The notes under the pieces were generated by a model that saw only the letters and a list, made by a program, of their open reading frames with translations, searched no databases and was not told the origin of the DNA. Positions 7,846 to 16,922 of a DNA stretch of 64,000 nucleotides are shown one piece after another (the stretch's first letter is position 1; every line of letters begins with the position of its first letter). The position numbers were made by a program, and so were the translations under genes. The stretch is from Furfurilactobacillus entadae. GTDB taxonomy: Bacteria > Bacillota > Bacilli > Lactobacillales > Lactobacillaceae. The stretch lies in the NCBI RefSeq assembly GCF_045862745.1, contig NZ_BQXN01000009.1, forward strand, positions 12,949-76,948, written 5' to 3'.

Positions 7846-8673
7846 TTACTTTTCAATCTTTAGGTTCCACGCTGGAATGGATGTTCCGTTAAAGTCCTTC
7901 TTGATCAACTGTGCGTTTCGTTCAGTTTGGTAAGCCTTCACGATTTCCTTGATTGCCTTATTGTTCTTATCAGCCTTCCGTGCTGCGATGATGTTAATGT
8001 ATGGCTTAACGTTATTATCGATCTTTTCAGCGTAAACGGCCTTTTTGATGTCGAGCTTAGCATCAACGGCGTACGTATTGTTGACCACAGCAGCCGTTGC
8101 AGAATCCAGTGACCGTGGTGTTTGGTCGGCAGCCACTGCGGTGATCTTAAGGTGCTTTGGATTAGCCGTAATGTCCTTTGGTGTTGGCAACTTGGCGTCA
8201 TTCAGTTTGATCAAACCAGCATTCTTCAGAAGATTTAATGCCCGTCCCTCATTAGTGGCGTCGTTTGGAATGACAATTTGGTCACCCTTCTTGAAGTCAG
8301 AAACGTCTTTGATCTTCTTGCTAAAGAGTCCCAGTGGCGCAACCACCGTTTTCCCAACGGCTGTTAAATCTGTCTTGTGGGCCTTATTCCATTGGTCCAA
8401 GAAGTAGTAGTGTTGGAACGCATTGATGTCAATCTGCTTATCACTCAAAGCCTGGTTCGGTTGCGTGTAATCCGTAAACGTAACGATCTTCAGGTTGATG
8501 CCCTTTTTCTTCACGTCCTTGGCAATTGGCTTCCAAATTTTTTCATCGTCAGTGCCAACGATTCCCACTTTAACGGTCGTCTCGTTGCTTGATTTGCCAC
8601 ACCCCGTTAACACGACTACCAGCGCTAACAACGTTGCTACACCCAATAATAAATGCCGAATTTTTTTATTCAT
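7846..8673 (-). CDS. metQ: Methionine-binding lipoprotein
   Basis: NlpA-family substrate-binding lipoprotein of the methionine importer, 275 residues. A signal peptide with KK at the start and hydrophobic LLLGVATLLALVVVLTGC ends in the lipobox LTGC, so the mature protein is anchored by a diacylated Cys and faces the outside. The body carries typical NlpA features (VGIVGTDDEKIWK, then FTDYTQPNQAL, then NAFQHYYFL). The ATG at 8673 is chosen because GGGAG lies 8 bases upstream; an ATG two codons earlier is too close. First gene behind the T-box leader. Confidence 0.95.
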   Translation of the reverse strand: MNKKIRHLLLGVATLLALVVVLTGCGKSSNETTVKVGIVGTDDEKIWKPIAKDVKKKGINLKIVTFTDYTQPNQALSDKQIDINAFQHYYFLDQWNKAHKTDLTAVGKTVVAPLGLFSKKIKDVSDFKKGDQIVIPNDATNEGRALNLLKNAGLIKLNDAKLPTPKDITANPKHLKITAVAADQTPRSLDSATAAVVNNTYAVDAKLDIKKAVYAEKIDNNVKPYINIIAARKADKNNKAIKEIVKAYQTERNAQLIKKDFNGTSIPAWNLKIEK

Positions 8674-8762
8674 AATCATCTCTCCCTTAATGTTGTTAGG
8701 CGCATTGCGCCACCTAAATAATTTACGGTACGCTTCACATGACGACTGATTTGGCTGGTAAA

Positions 8763-9079
8763 ACAAAAAAGCCCGCTTCTAATTATCAAAAATTAGAAGC
8801 GAGCCATCGCGTTACCATTCTAAGTTCAAGTCAAACTTCCATTTGACTTCTCATCAACCGACACAAAGAAAGGGTCTAGAATTCCTTAGTAACGGTGTGC
8901 GCGGTAATGAGCGCCAAGTCATTGCTAACTCACCACTAGTTACCTAGTGGCTCGCTAACACCAATCGCAGGCCATATTCATCGGAGTCTCCCTGACCTGC
9001 TCTCAGCATACGCAGGCTTTCTGGACAGTTCAACTACGACTACTCTCCTGTTCAAATTGTTTAATCGTCATCTGAAATT
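8763..9079 (-). promoter_or_regulatory. Methionine-specific T-box leader of metQNI
   Basis: Minus-strand RNA leader with the elements of a T-box. The antiterminator bulge sequence reads AATGGTAACGCG (8804-8816 region), where UGGU can pair with the ACCA end of an uncharged tRNA whose discriminator is A, as in tRNA-Met. It is followed by a terminator with a 14-bp stem (GCCCGCTTCTAATT-type, 8771-8803) and a T-run. In the stem I region the sequence GAATATGG places an ATG codon, followed by a purine, at 8973-8975, the expected specifier position, indicating methionine. The sequence also shows the GAGAG motifs of stem I. Low charged tRNA-Met should allow read-through into metQ. Confidence 0.85.
8765..8804 (-). 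terminator. Regulated terminator of the Met T-box
   Basis: Stem formed by GCCCGCTTCTAATT and AATTAGAAGCGAGC around a 6-base loop. In minus-strand RNA it ends in a T-run, and its 5' arm overlaps the T-box bulge region, as needed for the switch. Confidence 0.85.
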
Positions 9080-9085
9080 AAATAA

Positions 9086-9114
9086 AGATTACCGCACTAA
9101 AAAAACGATGTCAA
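9086..9114 (-). promoter_or_regulatory. Sigma-A promoter of the met leader
   Basis: A perfect TTGACA (9109-9114), 17-base spacer and TAATCT (9086-9091) on the minus strand. The transcript would begin just before the T-box stem I. Confidence 0.7.
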
Positions 9115-9182
9115 CAATTTTTTTGAGAAAATGATGAGGCTAACCACGTTTTTCTCATAAATGTTTTTATAAAGCGGCCCCG

Positions 9183-10172
9183 TTAGCGGTTCAAAATACT
9201 TTCGATCTGGACCAATTCATCCGCCGTAAAGGCCAAATTATTCACGGCCTGAAGGTTACCTAACAAATGATCAACATGGGAGGCCCCAATAACAACACTG
9301 GTTACCACGTCATCATGCAAAAGCCAGGCCAATGCCATCTGCGCCAACGTTTGGCCACGGTCAGAAGCAAGCTTGTTCAGATCGTTCAGCTTTGCAACGA
9401 CCTTATCTGCTCCCTGTTCAAGTGACAGTTTGTTACTCCAATGAATTGGCATGTCAGCAGGGATTCCCTTTAAGTAGCGGTCCGTCAGTAACCCTTCAGC
9501 CAGCGGCCCGTACGCAACGAGGCCGAGCTTATTGTCCTTTAACACGTCGAGTAAACCATCTGCTTCAACGCTTCGGTTAATCATGTTGTAACTGCTCTGG
9601 TTCACGACAAATGGCGTGTGGTGTTCCTTAAAGAGCTTGGTAATGGCGGCCGTTTGGTCAGCTGTGAAGTTTGAAACCCCAACGTATAACGCCTTTCCTT
9701 GCCGAACCATCAGGTCCAACGTTTCAACCTGTTCTTCTAATGACGTGTTAGGATCAAACCGGTGCATGTAAAAGACGTCGACATAATCTAAGTTCATCCG
9801 GGTTAAGGATAATTCCAGTGCGTTCATCAACGTCTTCCGTGATGAAAATTCACCGTACGGGCCAGGCCACATGTGAAAGCCGGCCTTCGTTGTAATGACC
9901 AATTCGTTCCGGTAAGGTTTTAGGTCTTGTGCAAAGACGCGACCAAAGGTTTCTTCAGCGGTCCCATTACTTGGCCCGTAGTTTGACGCATTATCAAAAC
10001 TAAAAATCCCGTTATCAAACGCCTTCAGCATGACTTCCCGACTGTTTGCGTAGGGTTGTTGATCCCCTAAGTTCCGCCACAATCCAAAACTGACTGCAGG
10101 GAGCATAAACCCTGTGTCTGCGACCCGGCGAACGGGCATGTTGTTATAACGTGTTTCATCTGCTTGATACAT
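9183..10172 (-). CDS. Aldo/keto reductase, YghZ-like (glyceraldehyde 3-phosphate reductase type)
   Basis: A 329-residue NADPH-dependent TIM-barrel reductase of the AKR14/YghZ type. The catalytic tetrad can be read as D in FSFDNASNYG, Y in the same motif, K in VITTKAG and H in FYMHRFD. WPGPYGEFSSRKTL and VNQSSYNMINR match the YghZ group, for which E. coli YghZ reduces L-glyceraldehyde 3-phosphate and methylglyoxal. Substrate here is inferred by similarity. A GAGAGGAG site precedes the ATG. Neighbours on both sides are separate units, so context gives no further clue. Confidence 0.88.
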   Translation of the reverse strand: MYQADETRYNNMPVRRVADTGFMLPAVSFGLWRNLGDQQPYANSREVMLKAFDNGIFSFDNASNYGPSNGTAEETFGRVFAQDLKPYRNELVITTKAGFHMWPGPYGEFSSRKTLMNALELSLTRMNLDYVDVFYMHRFDPNTSLEEQVETLDLMVRQGKALYVGVSNFTADQTAAITKLFKEHHTPFVVNQSSYNMINRSVEADGLLDVLKDNKLGLVAYGPLAEGLLTDRYLKGIPADMPIHWSNKLSLEQGADKVVAKLNDLNKLASDRGQTLAQMALAWLLHDDVVTSVVIGASHVDHLLGNLQAVNNLAFTADELVQIESILNR

Positions 10173-10331
10173 ATAAAAACTCCTCTCTCACCTGTTTACA
10201 GCTTTCTATTCTACCGTATTTTACGGATGAACACGACTAAGAGACCGTCCTGACACGCAGTTGGGAAAATTGGGCTAACGCCTCATCACTCATCTGTTTA
10301 GCTTTTCACCCATTGTTGTTTTAATGGTCTA

Positions 10332-10371
10332 AAAAAAAATCGTTCTTCCATCCATAGGAAAAACGATCGTT
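10332..10371 (-). terminator. Intrinsic terminator of prs
   Basis: In minus-strand RNA an 11-bp stem (ATCGTTTTTCC with GGAAGAACGAT) closes a TATGGAT loop and is followed by T9, 20 bases beyond the prs stop. Confidence 0.85.
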
Positions 10372-10390
10372 TTAAAAATCACGCTTCTGA

Positions 10391-11377
10391 TTACCGTAAC
10401 TTAACGTCCGGATTTTGCTTACTGATGAACAGCTCATCCACGGGTTGGTTGTTATGAATCCGCATGATGGCTTCACCCATCAATTCAGCCACCGAAATCA
10501 CTTCCAGCTTATCAAACGCCTTCGTCTCAGGAACAGCAATTGAATCAGTCACAATAACCTTCTTCAGTGGAGATTGATTTAGTGTTGCTGCTGCATTTCC
10601 GGAAAAGACGGCGTGGGTTGCCACGGCATAAACATCCTTGGCTCCGCCAGCCTTCAACACATCTGCTGAAATGGCCATCCGGTCTGCCGTATCGATCATG
10701 TCATCAATGATGATGGCCGTCTTGCCATCAACCTCACCGATAATGGAGTCTGGTTCAGGATCGAATTCATCCTCCGACCGGTTATCAATAATAGCAATCG
10801 GTGCCTTTAATAACTCGGCAAAGTTCCGGGCCCGTGAAACACCCGCATGATCCGGTGCCACCACGACCACATTGTCCAACAGATCATTTGTGTAGAAGTA
10901 TTTGGCTAACAGTGGTGCACCCAGTAAATGATCCACCGGAATGTTGAAGAACCCTTGCACCTGATCAGCATGAAGATCAAGCGTTAACACCCGGTCAACA
11001 CCATCGATTTGGAGGAAGTTTGCAACCAACTTGGCTGTGATTGGTTCGCGGGACCGCGCCTTCCGGTCAGCCCGAGCATAGCCATAGTATGGAAGAACCA
11101 CGTTGATTTCACCGGCACTTGCCCGCCGTAACGCGTCAACCATGATCATCACTTGCATAAACGAACTGTTAACGGGATCACTAACAGACTGAATGACGTA
11201 CACTTCGTCGCCTCGAACACTTTCATCAATGCTGATGGCAATTTCGCCATCGGCAAACGTGCTAATCGTGGTGGGACTCAGCGGAATATCAATGGCCGCT
11301 GCGATTTTTTCAGCCAGTGGCCGGTTAGTGTTTAACGAAAACAGCTTAATGTTGCCGCTCGTATGTTGATCCTTCAT
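10391..11377 (-). CDS. prs: Ribose-phosphate pyrophosphokinase
   Basis: Makes PRPP from ribose 5-phosphate and ATP for nucleotide, His and NAD synthesis. The 328-residue class I enzyme shows the regulatory flexible segment VLPYYGYARADRKARSREPI (residues 94-113), the Mg/ATP region LTLDLHADQVQGFF and the PRPP-binding loop at 221-234. The loop reads DDMIDTADRM, where the commonest form has DTAGT; such variants are found in second prs copies of lactobacilli, so a paralogue elsewhere is likely. GGAGG is 5 bases from the ATG. Single-gene unit with promoter and terminator. Confidence 0.93.
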   Translation of the reverse strand: MKDQHTSGNIKLFSLNTNRPLAEKIAAAIDIPLSPTTISTFADGEIAISIDESVRGDEVYVIQSVSDPVNSSFMQVMIMVDALRRASAGEINVVLPYYGYARADRKARSREPITAKLVANFLQIDGVDRVLTLDLHADQVQGFFNIPVDHLLGAPLLAKYFYTNDLLDNVVVVAPDHAGVSRARNFAELLKAPIAIIDNRSEDEFDPEPDSIIGEVDGKTAIIIDDMIDTADRMAISADVLKAGGAKDVYAVATHAVFSGNAAATLNQSPLKKVIVTDSIAVPETKAFDKLEVISVAELMGEAIMRIHNNQPVDELFISKQNPDVKLR

Positions 11378-11485
11378 GATTGCCTCCGTGTTCTTAAATC
11401 AAGAATTTACCCACTCGTTGTGGGATGATGGCTGCCTTGCTTGACGCTGGGCGCCTCGTTACAGTCCGTTCATTTGAATACCACT

Positions 11486-11514
11486 ATTATCGCAAGCCGC
11501 TCACGTAATGACAA
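11486..11514 (-). promoter_or_regulatory. Candidate sigma-A promoter of prs
   Basis: TTGTCA (11509-11514), 17-base spacer, GATAAT (11486-11491) on the minus strand, leaving a leader of about 100 bases without a recognised riboswitch. Confidence 0.55.
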
Positions 11515-11552
11515 GCCCTAAAGCAACCACGGGAGCGCTATCATGCTGATTT

Positions 11553-12815
11553 TTAATCAGTTCCAACTGTTTCATCCTGTTCACGGTGCGCTAACGCCCC
11601 GTTAAACCACCAGGCACCCCCCACTAATGCAAGACCTGAAGCCATAAAGATCCATTTGATGGCCACGACGTCTGCCAGTGGGCCAAAGAAGAGCATCGCC
11701 ACTGGATAAATCCCGGTTGATACAATTTGGTAAATAGAGAACACCCGCCCCATCATGTTTGGGGCCACCGTTTCCTGAATTAAGATGTTACTGGTTGCCT
11801 GAATAATTGGCATGGCGATTCCGCTGATAAACATAAAGACCAGATATACATAAAATGGCTCCGGGACACCCATGAAGAAGAAGGCAACCCCGCTGACTCC
11901 TAGTGCAATCGCAATCACCGGCACCTTTTTACCGATGTGTTGATGACTACTGATCCAAATGCCACCAACGGTTGCGCCCGCCGTCCATAACAGTTCGTTT
12001 AGGGTCAGCAGCATGACCTTTCCACCAAACGTTTGCTTAACAAACAACGTAGATAACTGGGAACTCGGCGCGACCATGATAAACGCTAAGGCAATGAGGA
12101 GCATAAAGCGTTTCATAAAGGCGTGGTTAAACGTAAACGATAACCCACCGCGAATTTGTTTCAGTGTCGAGGTCACCGCGCCGGCTGTCACATTTTGCTC
12201 CGCCAAAACTGCCGGTGCAATCCGAATAAACGCCAGTAATAAGAGCCCCACGGCGGCCGTTACAACGTCAATCACAAAGATAAAGATGATTCCTAACCGT
12301 CCCAAGATAATCCCTGACACAATCGGCGTAATCAGTAAAAGAACGGCGTTGATCAACTGGTTTAACCCATTCATTCGCGTCAATTCATTTTTGGGCGCCA
12401 ACTGTGGGAGTAAGGCGTTACCGACGGGCATTTCAATTCCTGTCCCCATGGAGCGAACCGCTGCAATCAATAAAAGTAGCCACAGGTCCCGCCACCCGAA
12501 GTAAAACAATAGCGCAATTCCAAGCGTCACAACGGTGACCATTCCGGTTGCCCACATCAATAGGTTGCGACGGTTAGAACGGTCGGCCCACACGCCAGCC
12601 CACAATGAAACCAGGATTTGTGGCAAGCTCTGGGCCAGTGTCGCCAGCATCATCCACGTTCCGGACGACGTTTTTAACGCAATGTACCATAAAATGGCGA
12701 AGAAAACGGAAGACGACCCAAATAAAAAGAAGTTTTGCGCCGCCAAAAATAGTCCCGTATTTCGCCGCCAGTGTTGTTGAACGGCCACATTGGCCGGTGT
12801 TTGTGTCTCTGACAT
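11553..12815 (-). CDS. Major facilitator superfamily transporter (drug/macrolide efflux-like)
   Basis: A 420-residue integral membrane protein with about 12 hydrophobic segments in two halves, and the MFS loop 2-3 motif as AGVWADRSNRRNLL. It resembles MefA/MdfA-like exporters of lactobacilli (DHA3 family), so a role in efflux of drugs or metabolites is possible, but no substrate can be read from sequence. The start is the ATG at 12815 after GAGGGGGAG; a longer frame to 12836 covers this site. It lies 24 bases downstream of recD2 and may be co-transcribed with it, although a functional link is not evident. Confidence 0.88.
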   Translation of the reverse strand: MSETQTPANVAVQQHWRRNTGLFLAAQNFFLFGSSSVFFAILWYIALKTSSGTWMMLATLAQSLPQILVSLWAGVWADRSNRRNLLMWATGMVTVVTLGIALLFYFGWRDLWLLLLIAAVRSMGTGIEMPVGNALLPQLAPKNELTRMNGLNQLINAVLLLITPIVSGIILGRLGIIFIFVIDVVTAAVGLLLLAFIRIAPAVLAEQNVTAGAVTSTLKQIRGGLSFTFNHAFMKRFMLLIALAFIMVAPSSQLSTLFVKQTFGGKVMLLTLNELLWTAGATVGGIWISSHQHIGKKVPVIAIALGVSGVAFFFMGVPEPFYVYLVFMFISGIAMPIIQATSNILIQETVAPNMMGRVFSIYQIVSTGIYPVAMLFFGPLADVVAIKWIFMASGLALVGGAWWFNGALAHREQDETVGTD

Positions 12816-12839
12816 GTTACTCTCCCCCTCAATCAATCC

Positions 12840-15344
12840 TTATGCAAAGTCTCCTGGTGTCAGCGCCACCATGCCGATCATGGGATCCACCTCACCACTA
12901 AGAACCATCGCTGTGGTGAGCGACGTTAACGCTGGCACACTTGGTTCATCATGAATCACCGGCGCTGGTGTTATTTCACCAGCCGGTTGTTTGTCGTCAC
13001 TAGGTTCGGCGTCGCCAACTGATGGCGCCACTGGTGCAGTGACTGGCTTCTCATCTTCACGGTGGAAGACCGTCTTCAGACGTTCTTTCAATGTGGTGTG
13101 CCGCACCGCAGAAGCATTTTCAGCAGCTTGGACAAACGACTGTTGATCCCCCACCAAAATCAGCCACTGCTGTGCCCGTGTGACGGCCGTGTATAACAAG
13201 TTTCGTTGGAGCATCCGCCGAAACTGTGGCACTAAGGGAACAATGACCAATTTGAATTGTGACCCCTGTGCTTTATGAATAGACACACAGTACGCTAAAG
13301 TTAGCCGGTCAAAGTTTTGGCGTCCGTACGTGACCTCCGTTTGATCAAACGCAATCGTGAGCTGGTCGACGTGATCCTCATTCCCCTTGTCGCTTGCTAA
13401 ATCGATCCCGACGATCTGCCCCATATCACCATTAAACACGTTATTTTCCGGACTATTCACCAGGTGGAGCACCTTATCGCCGATCCGAAAATGTTCCCCG
13501 TGAGCTTCCAGTTCCTTGGTCTTTGGCCCCTTTTTCGGATTCAAAACGTCCTGAAGGGCTGTGTTCAGTGCGTTAATACCGGCCGCCCCACGATACATTG
13601 GTGCAAGCACCTGAATGTCTGCCTTGGCAAACCCTCGTGCCTTGGCCCGGTCGACCACCTGACTGATTAGCGGCACAACCTGAAATGGTTTTGCCGCAAA
13701 GAAACTTCGGTCACTCTGATTGTGCGTAAAGTCTGCCGGTAAGCCGCCCTCTTTAATTTCATGGGCCAGCGGAATGATCGATGACTTATCGTCCTGTCGG
13801 TGAATCCGGGTAAGTTCCATGAATGGCAAACACTGTGAATCCAGCAGGTCGGCAAAAATTTGCCCCGGGCCAACTGATGGCAATTGATCACGATCTCCGA
13901 CGAGAATCACTTGCATGTGATTTGGAACCGCCGCAATCAGGGTCTTAAACAAGAACGTATCGACCATTGACATTTCGTCAACGATCAACAGCCCGCCCTC
14001 CAGATCCTTACCAGATTCCTGACTGTCCTCATCTTCTCGCCCGGTCAATCCCAGTAACCGGTGAATCGTTCCGGCCGGCAGATCGGTCACTTCACTCATC
14101 CGTTTGGCAGCACGCCCTGTGGGGGCTGCCAGTAAAATAGGAAAGGTGCCTGCTTCATACTCGTTGACATCTAAGGACACCTCGTGAATGCGGGCAAACA
14201 ACGCGACAATCCCGTTAATAATGGTCGTCTTCCCGGTTCCGGGGCCACCCGTCAACAGGTAAACTGGCGATGTAATGGCTGCTTTCAGGGCTGCTTTTTG
14301 CGCGTCATCATAATCGATACTCAGCTGGCGTTCCACCCAGCGAATTTCATGATCTAAATCCACATCCTGTGTTACCGGCTTTTTCTGGTTCTCTTGCAAC
14401 CGCATCAAATGTTCAGCGCTCTCCCATTCTGTATCATACATACTTTTGGGATAAACAAGTTGTCCATTACCAACAATGATCTGATCCTTTGCCAAGGCTA
14501 GCATTTGATCAGCAAGCGCATCGGGGGCGATCCTGACATTTCGTGCCGATTCTAACAGCCGGGTGGCACCCGTCATGAGGGGTTGTAACCGCGCATAAGT
14601 ATCCCCAGACGAAAAACATAGTTCATTAAGGGTCTCGACCAGTGCTGCGCGAAGTCGGCCCGGCGCGTCAGCGTCAAAACCCATCTGTTCGGCAACCTGG
14701 TCCGCCCGTTTAAAGCTGACCCCGTTAATGTCTTCAACCAGCTTATACGGGTTGTCATGGAGAATGTTCAACGTGTCCCGCTTATACTTGTCGTAAATGC
14801 TGGCCGCCAGTTGGCTCCCAAAGCCAAATCCGTTCAACCCAATAATGATTTGTTCCGTCCCGTGGTTTTCACTTAAGACCTCAACCAAATGATCCTGAAC
14901 GGACTTTTTCAACCCGATCCCGTTTAAAACAGTGGGATCCTGGGCCACTTTATCAATAACATCTAATCCCACCGTCTCGACGATTCGTTCTGCCGTCTTC
15001 TTCCCGAGTCCCGGAAAGATGTCACTTGAAAGGTACTTGATGAGCCCCGTCTTTGACGTTGGTGTTTCATTTTCATAGTTGCTAGCCGCAAATTGCTTCC
15101 CGTACTTTGGGTGATCCACGATTTTTCCAAAAAAGCGGTACGTGCCCTCTTCGTTAACATCCCCAAAGGACCCCGTTACCACGATTTCATCTTCCACCCA
15201 GTCCAACGTGGTCTCATTAACGTGAACAAGCAAAACCTTGTAAAACGAGTCACTGCTACTAAAAAAAATGGTGGCCACTTTGCCCACCACATAATCCGGT
15301 TTGAATTCTGAATCGTCAAAAAGACCGATGTTTTCTGACATCAT
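12840..15344 (-). CDS. recD2: RecD2-type DNA helicase
   Basis: An SF1B 5'-to-3' helicase for DNA repair and replication fork upkeep in bacteria that lack RecBC; about 834 residues, normal for RecD2. Order: N-terminal OB-like region and helix-hairpin-helix repeats (FPGLGKKTAERIVETVG), ATPase core with Walker A TGGPGTGKTT near residues 364-373, DEMSMVD (Walker B), GDRDQLPSVGPG, and the C-terminal UvrD-like SIHKAQGSQF and YTAVTRAQ motifs. The last 80 residues are a Pro/Glu-rich, poorly conserved tail. Two ATG codons (15344 and 15341) follow AAGGGGG; the first is used here. It is downstream of the TPR gene by 19 bases. Confidence 0.93.
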   Translation of the reverse strand: MMSENIGLFDDSEFKPDYVVGKVATIFFSSSDSFYKVLLVHVNETTLDWVEDEIVVTGSFGDVNEEGTYRFFGKIVDHPKYGKQFAASNYENETPTSKTGLIKYLSSDIFPGLGKKTAERIVETVGLDVIDKVAQDPTVLNGIGLKKSVQDHLVEVLSENHGTEQIIIGLNGFGFGSQLAASIYDKYKRDTLNILHDNPYKLVEDINGVSFKRADQVAEQMGFDADAPGRLRAALVETLNELCFSSGDTYARLQPLMTGATRLLESARNVRIAPDALADQMLALAKDQIIVGNGQLVYPKSMYDTEWESAEHLMRLQENQKKPVTQDVDLDHEIRWVERQLSIDYDDAQKAALKAAITSPVYLLTGGPGTGKTTIINGIVALFARIHEVSLDVNEYEAGTFPILLAAPTGRAAKRMSEVTDLPAGTIHRLLGLTGREDEDSQESGKDLEGGLLIVDEMSMVDTFLFKTLIAAVPNHMQVILVGDRDQLPSVGPGQIFADLLDSQCLPFMELTRIHRQDDKSSIIPLAHEIKEGGLPADFTHNQSDRSFFAAKPFQVVPLISQVVDRAKARGFAKADIQVLAPMYRGAAGINALNTALQDVLNPKKGPKTKELEAHGEHFRIGDKVLHLVNSPENNVFNGDMGQIVGIDLASDKGNEDHVDQLTIAFDQTEVTYGRQNFDRLTLAYCVSIHKAQGSQFKLVIVPLVPQFRRMLQRNLLYTAVTRAQQWLILVGDQQSFVQAAENASAVRHTTLKERLKTVFHREDEKPVTAPVAPSVGDAEPSDDKQPAGEITPAPVIHDEPSVPALTSLTTAMVLSGEVDPMIGMVALTPGDFA

Positions 15345-15363
15345 GGTCACCCCCTTCATTCAT

Positions 15364-16074
15364 TTAATGTGTTTGTTGCTTCCGATCGTTGATCAGTGTC
15401 ACGATGTCATCGATTCGCTGTTGCCCATCCGCCACGAATTGTGGATCGGCTGCTGTGGCAGCCGCCATAAACCTATCAGGGTCTTGATCAAGCACCATTG
15501 CGGTCAACGCGCGGCTAAAGTTGACCGGGCCATTTTTAGGGTCACTGGCAAGTGACTGATCGTAAAAATCGGCCGCCTGGTTAAAGTTTCCCATGGCTAG
15601 AAGGATGTCCCCAAGCATCGCATTAACCGTTTTGTCCTGGCGCTTAGCGTCGTGAACTGTCAAAGCAAATGCAAACGACTTTTGATAGTCATTCTGCTGC
15701 ATGTACGTTTGCGCCAACATTTGGTAGGCCTCGACCTGCAACGTTTTGTCTGTTACCGCGCCAAACGCGGCCGCCGCTTTATCATAAAGGGCCGCCTGGT
15801 AATAAACGTTTCCTAGCCCATACGTAAGTAAGGCGGTTGCCGCTTCATCATCCGGGAATAAACTCCGGGTCTTTAACAGCAACTCTTCGGCCTGCTCATA
15901 ATCCTGCATCTCTAACAAAACCGTCGCCAACTCATAACTCAAATGATAATTTTGCGGTGCTTCATCAATCTGCTTAATGAGCTTGGTTACCGCGGCATTA
16001 GCAGCCGCCGTTTGGGCTGGCTCCGTCATATGTTGTTCACTCGCTTTTTTTGTCTGCTTTTTGTGATCACTCAT
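15364..16074 (-). CDS. Tetratricopeptide repeat protein
   Basis: A 236-residue cytosolic protein built mainly of TPR helices: pairs such as LSYELATVLLEMQDYEQAEELLLK, YGLGNVYYQAALYDKAAAAFGAV, YQMLAQTYMQQNDYQKSFAFA and GDILLAMGNFNQAADFYDQSL. TPR proteins act as protein-binding scaffolds; no catalytic residues are visible. In lactobacilli this gene is found between a gpm-like phosphatase and recD2, as here. The start at 16074 (MSDHKK) follows GGGAG; the frame open to 16101 lacks a ribosome binding site. Confidence 0.85.
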   Translation of the reverse strand: MSDHKKQTKKASEQHMTEPAQTAAANAAVTKLIKQIDEAPQNYHLSYELATVLLEMQDYEQAEELLLKTRSLFPDDEAATALLTYGLGNVYYQAALYDKAAAAFGAVTDKTLQVEAYQMLAQTYMQQNDYQKSFAFALTVHDAKRQDKTVNAMLGDILLAMGNFNQAADFYDQSLASDPKNGPVNFSRALTAMVLDQDPDRFMAAATAADPQFVADGQQRIDDIVTLINDRKQQTH

Positions 16075-16109
16075 TGTCTTGCTCCCACTTGTCGTGTCCA
16101 CGTGTTCGC

Positions 16110-16772
16110 CTAGATGGTGTTAGTGGCACTCGCCTGTTCATTTAAATAACTCGTAATGTTGCGGTCAATTAACGTAAACGACTGGCCACCATCCGTTGTT
16201 TCCAAAATGGTGGTACTGGTGTTTGCCAGCCCACCTTTGGCGCGCATCTCATCCAGGGGCACATTAAGTAACCCGTTGATCCCAACGTTTAACGCAGCAC
16301 CATGTGACACAAACAATAAATTATCCGTTTCTCGTGGGTGAACGGCGGCCGCTTGCCGAATAATGGGTGTCATTCTCGCAATTACGTCAGCAAAGGATTC
16401 TCCGTTGATTTCTGCCGGATCATACTGGTCCGCGTGGTACCGAAACCCATCATACGCCTTGGGAAATTGCTCTTTTACGTCTGTAAACGTCATGCCTTCC
16501 ATTTTACCAAGGTTAAATTCCTGTAGTCCAGAGGCCAGCGTTAGGTCTGGATGTTGCTTCAAGCCTTGCAACAGCCGCATGGCCGTTACCCGTGCACGTT
16601 TAATTGGACTGGCATAAGCGTGAACAAACGGGACATCCCGCAAATAATCTGCCAACCGTTCAATTTCCTCGTAACTACTGGGCAATAATGGTGAATCTCC
16701 ATTAGCCCCCTGGTACCGCCCTGATAAATTCCATTCCGTCTTACCATGACGAATAAAGTATAATTTGGTCAC
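16110..16772 (-). CDS. Histidine phosphatase family protein (phosphoglycerate mutase-like)
   Basis: A 220-residue enzyme with the phosphohistidine motif RHGKTEWN at residues 8-15 and the second catalytic His in LLFVSHGAALN. The sequence PIKRARVTA and the glutamate in LQEFNLGKMEG are also typical. It is too short in the insertion region for a true dPGM, so a general phosphatase (PhoE/CobC-like) is more likely than glycolytic mutase. The start is GTG at 16772, preceded by AGGGTGG. It lies in a likely operon with the TPR gene and recD2. Confidence 0.88.
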   Translation of the reverse strand: MTKLYFIRHGKTEWNLSGRYQGANGDSPLLPSSYEEIERLADYLRDVPFVHAYASPIKRARVTAMRLLQGLKQHPDLTLASGLQEFNLGKMEGMTFTDVKEQFPKAYDGFRYHADQYDPAEINGESFADVIARMTPIIRQAAAVHPRETDNLLFVSHGAALNVGINGLLNVPLDEMRAKGGLANTSTTILETTDGGQSFTLIDRNITSYLNEQASATNTI

Positions 16773-16863
16773 TGTTTTGCCACCCTAATTAAAAATAATG
16801 TGTTTTCATTATGGCATTTTTACCGCTTAAATAAAAGCCAACCGTGCTTTCCATCATAATGAA

Positions 16864-16897
16864 ACGGGCGCCCTGACTGATTCGTCAAGACGCCCGC
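16864..16897 (-). terminator. Hairpin downstream of mnmA
   Basis: CGGGCG and CGCCCG with an inner TTGAC/GTCAA pairing, followed by TTTCATT in minus-strand RNA. A weak T-run makes it only a probable terminator. Confidence 0.5.
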
Positions 16898-16922
16898 TGT
16901 GTTAGTTGATTTACGTTAAAGC

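Noticed and set aside
8763..9079. SAM riboswitch (S-box or SMK) upstream of metQ
   Set aside because: The leader carries the T-box bulge sequence and an ATG specifier instead; S-box core motifs are not seen.
11959..12504. A 181-codon open frame on the plus strand opposite the MFS transporter gene
   Set aside because: Antisense shadow of a well-supported membrane protein; no start signal.
16110..16772. Glycolytic phosphoglycerate mutase (gpmA)
   Set aside because: It has the histidine phosphatase core, but lacks features of true dPGM (typical length near 230-250 and its insert); a general phosphatase is safer.
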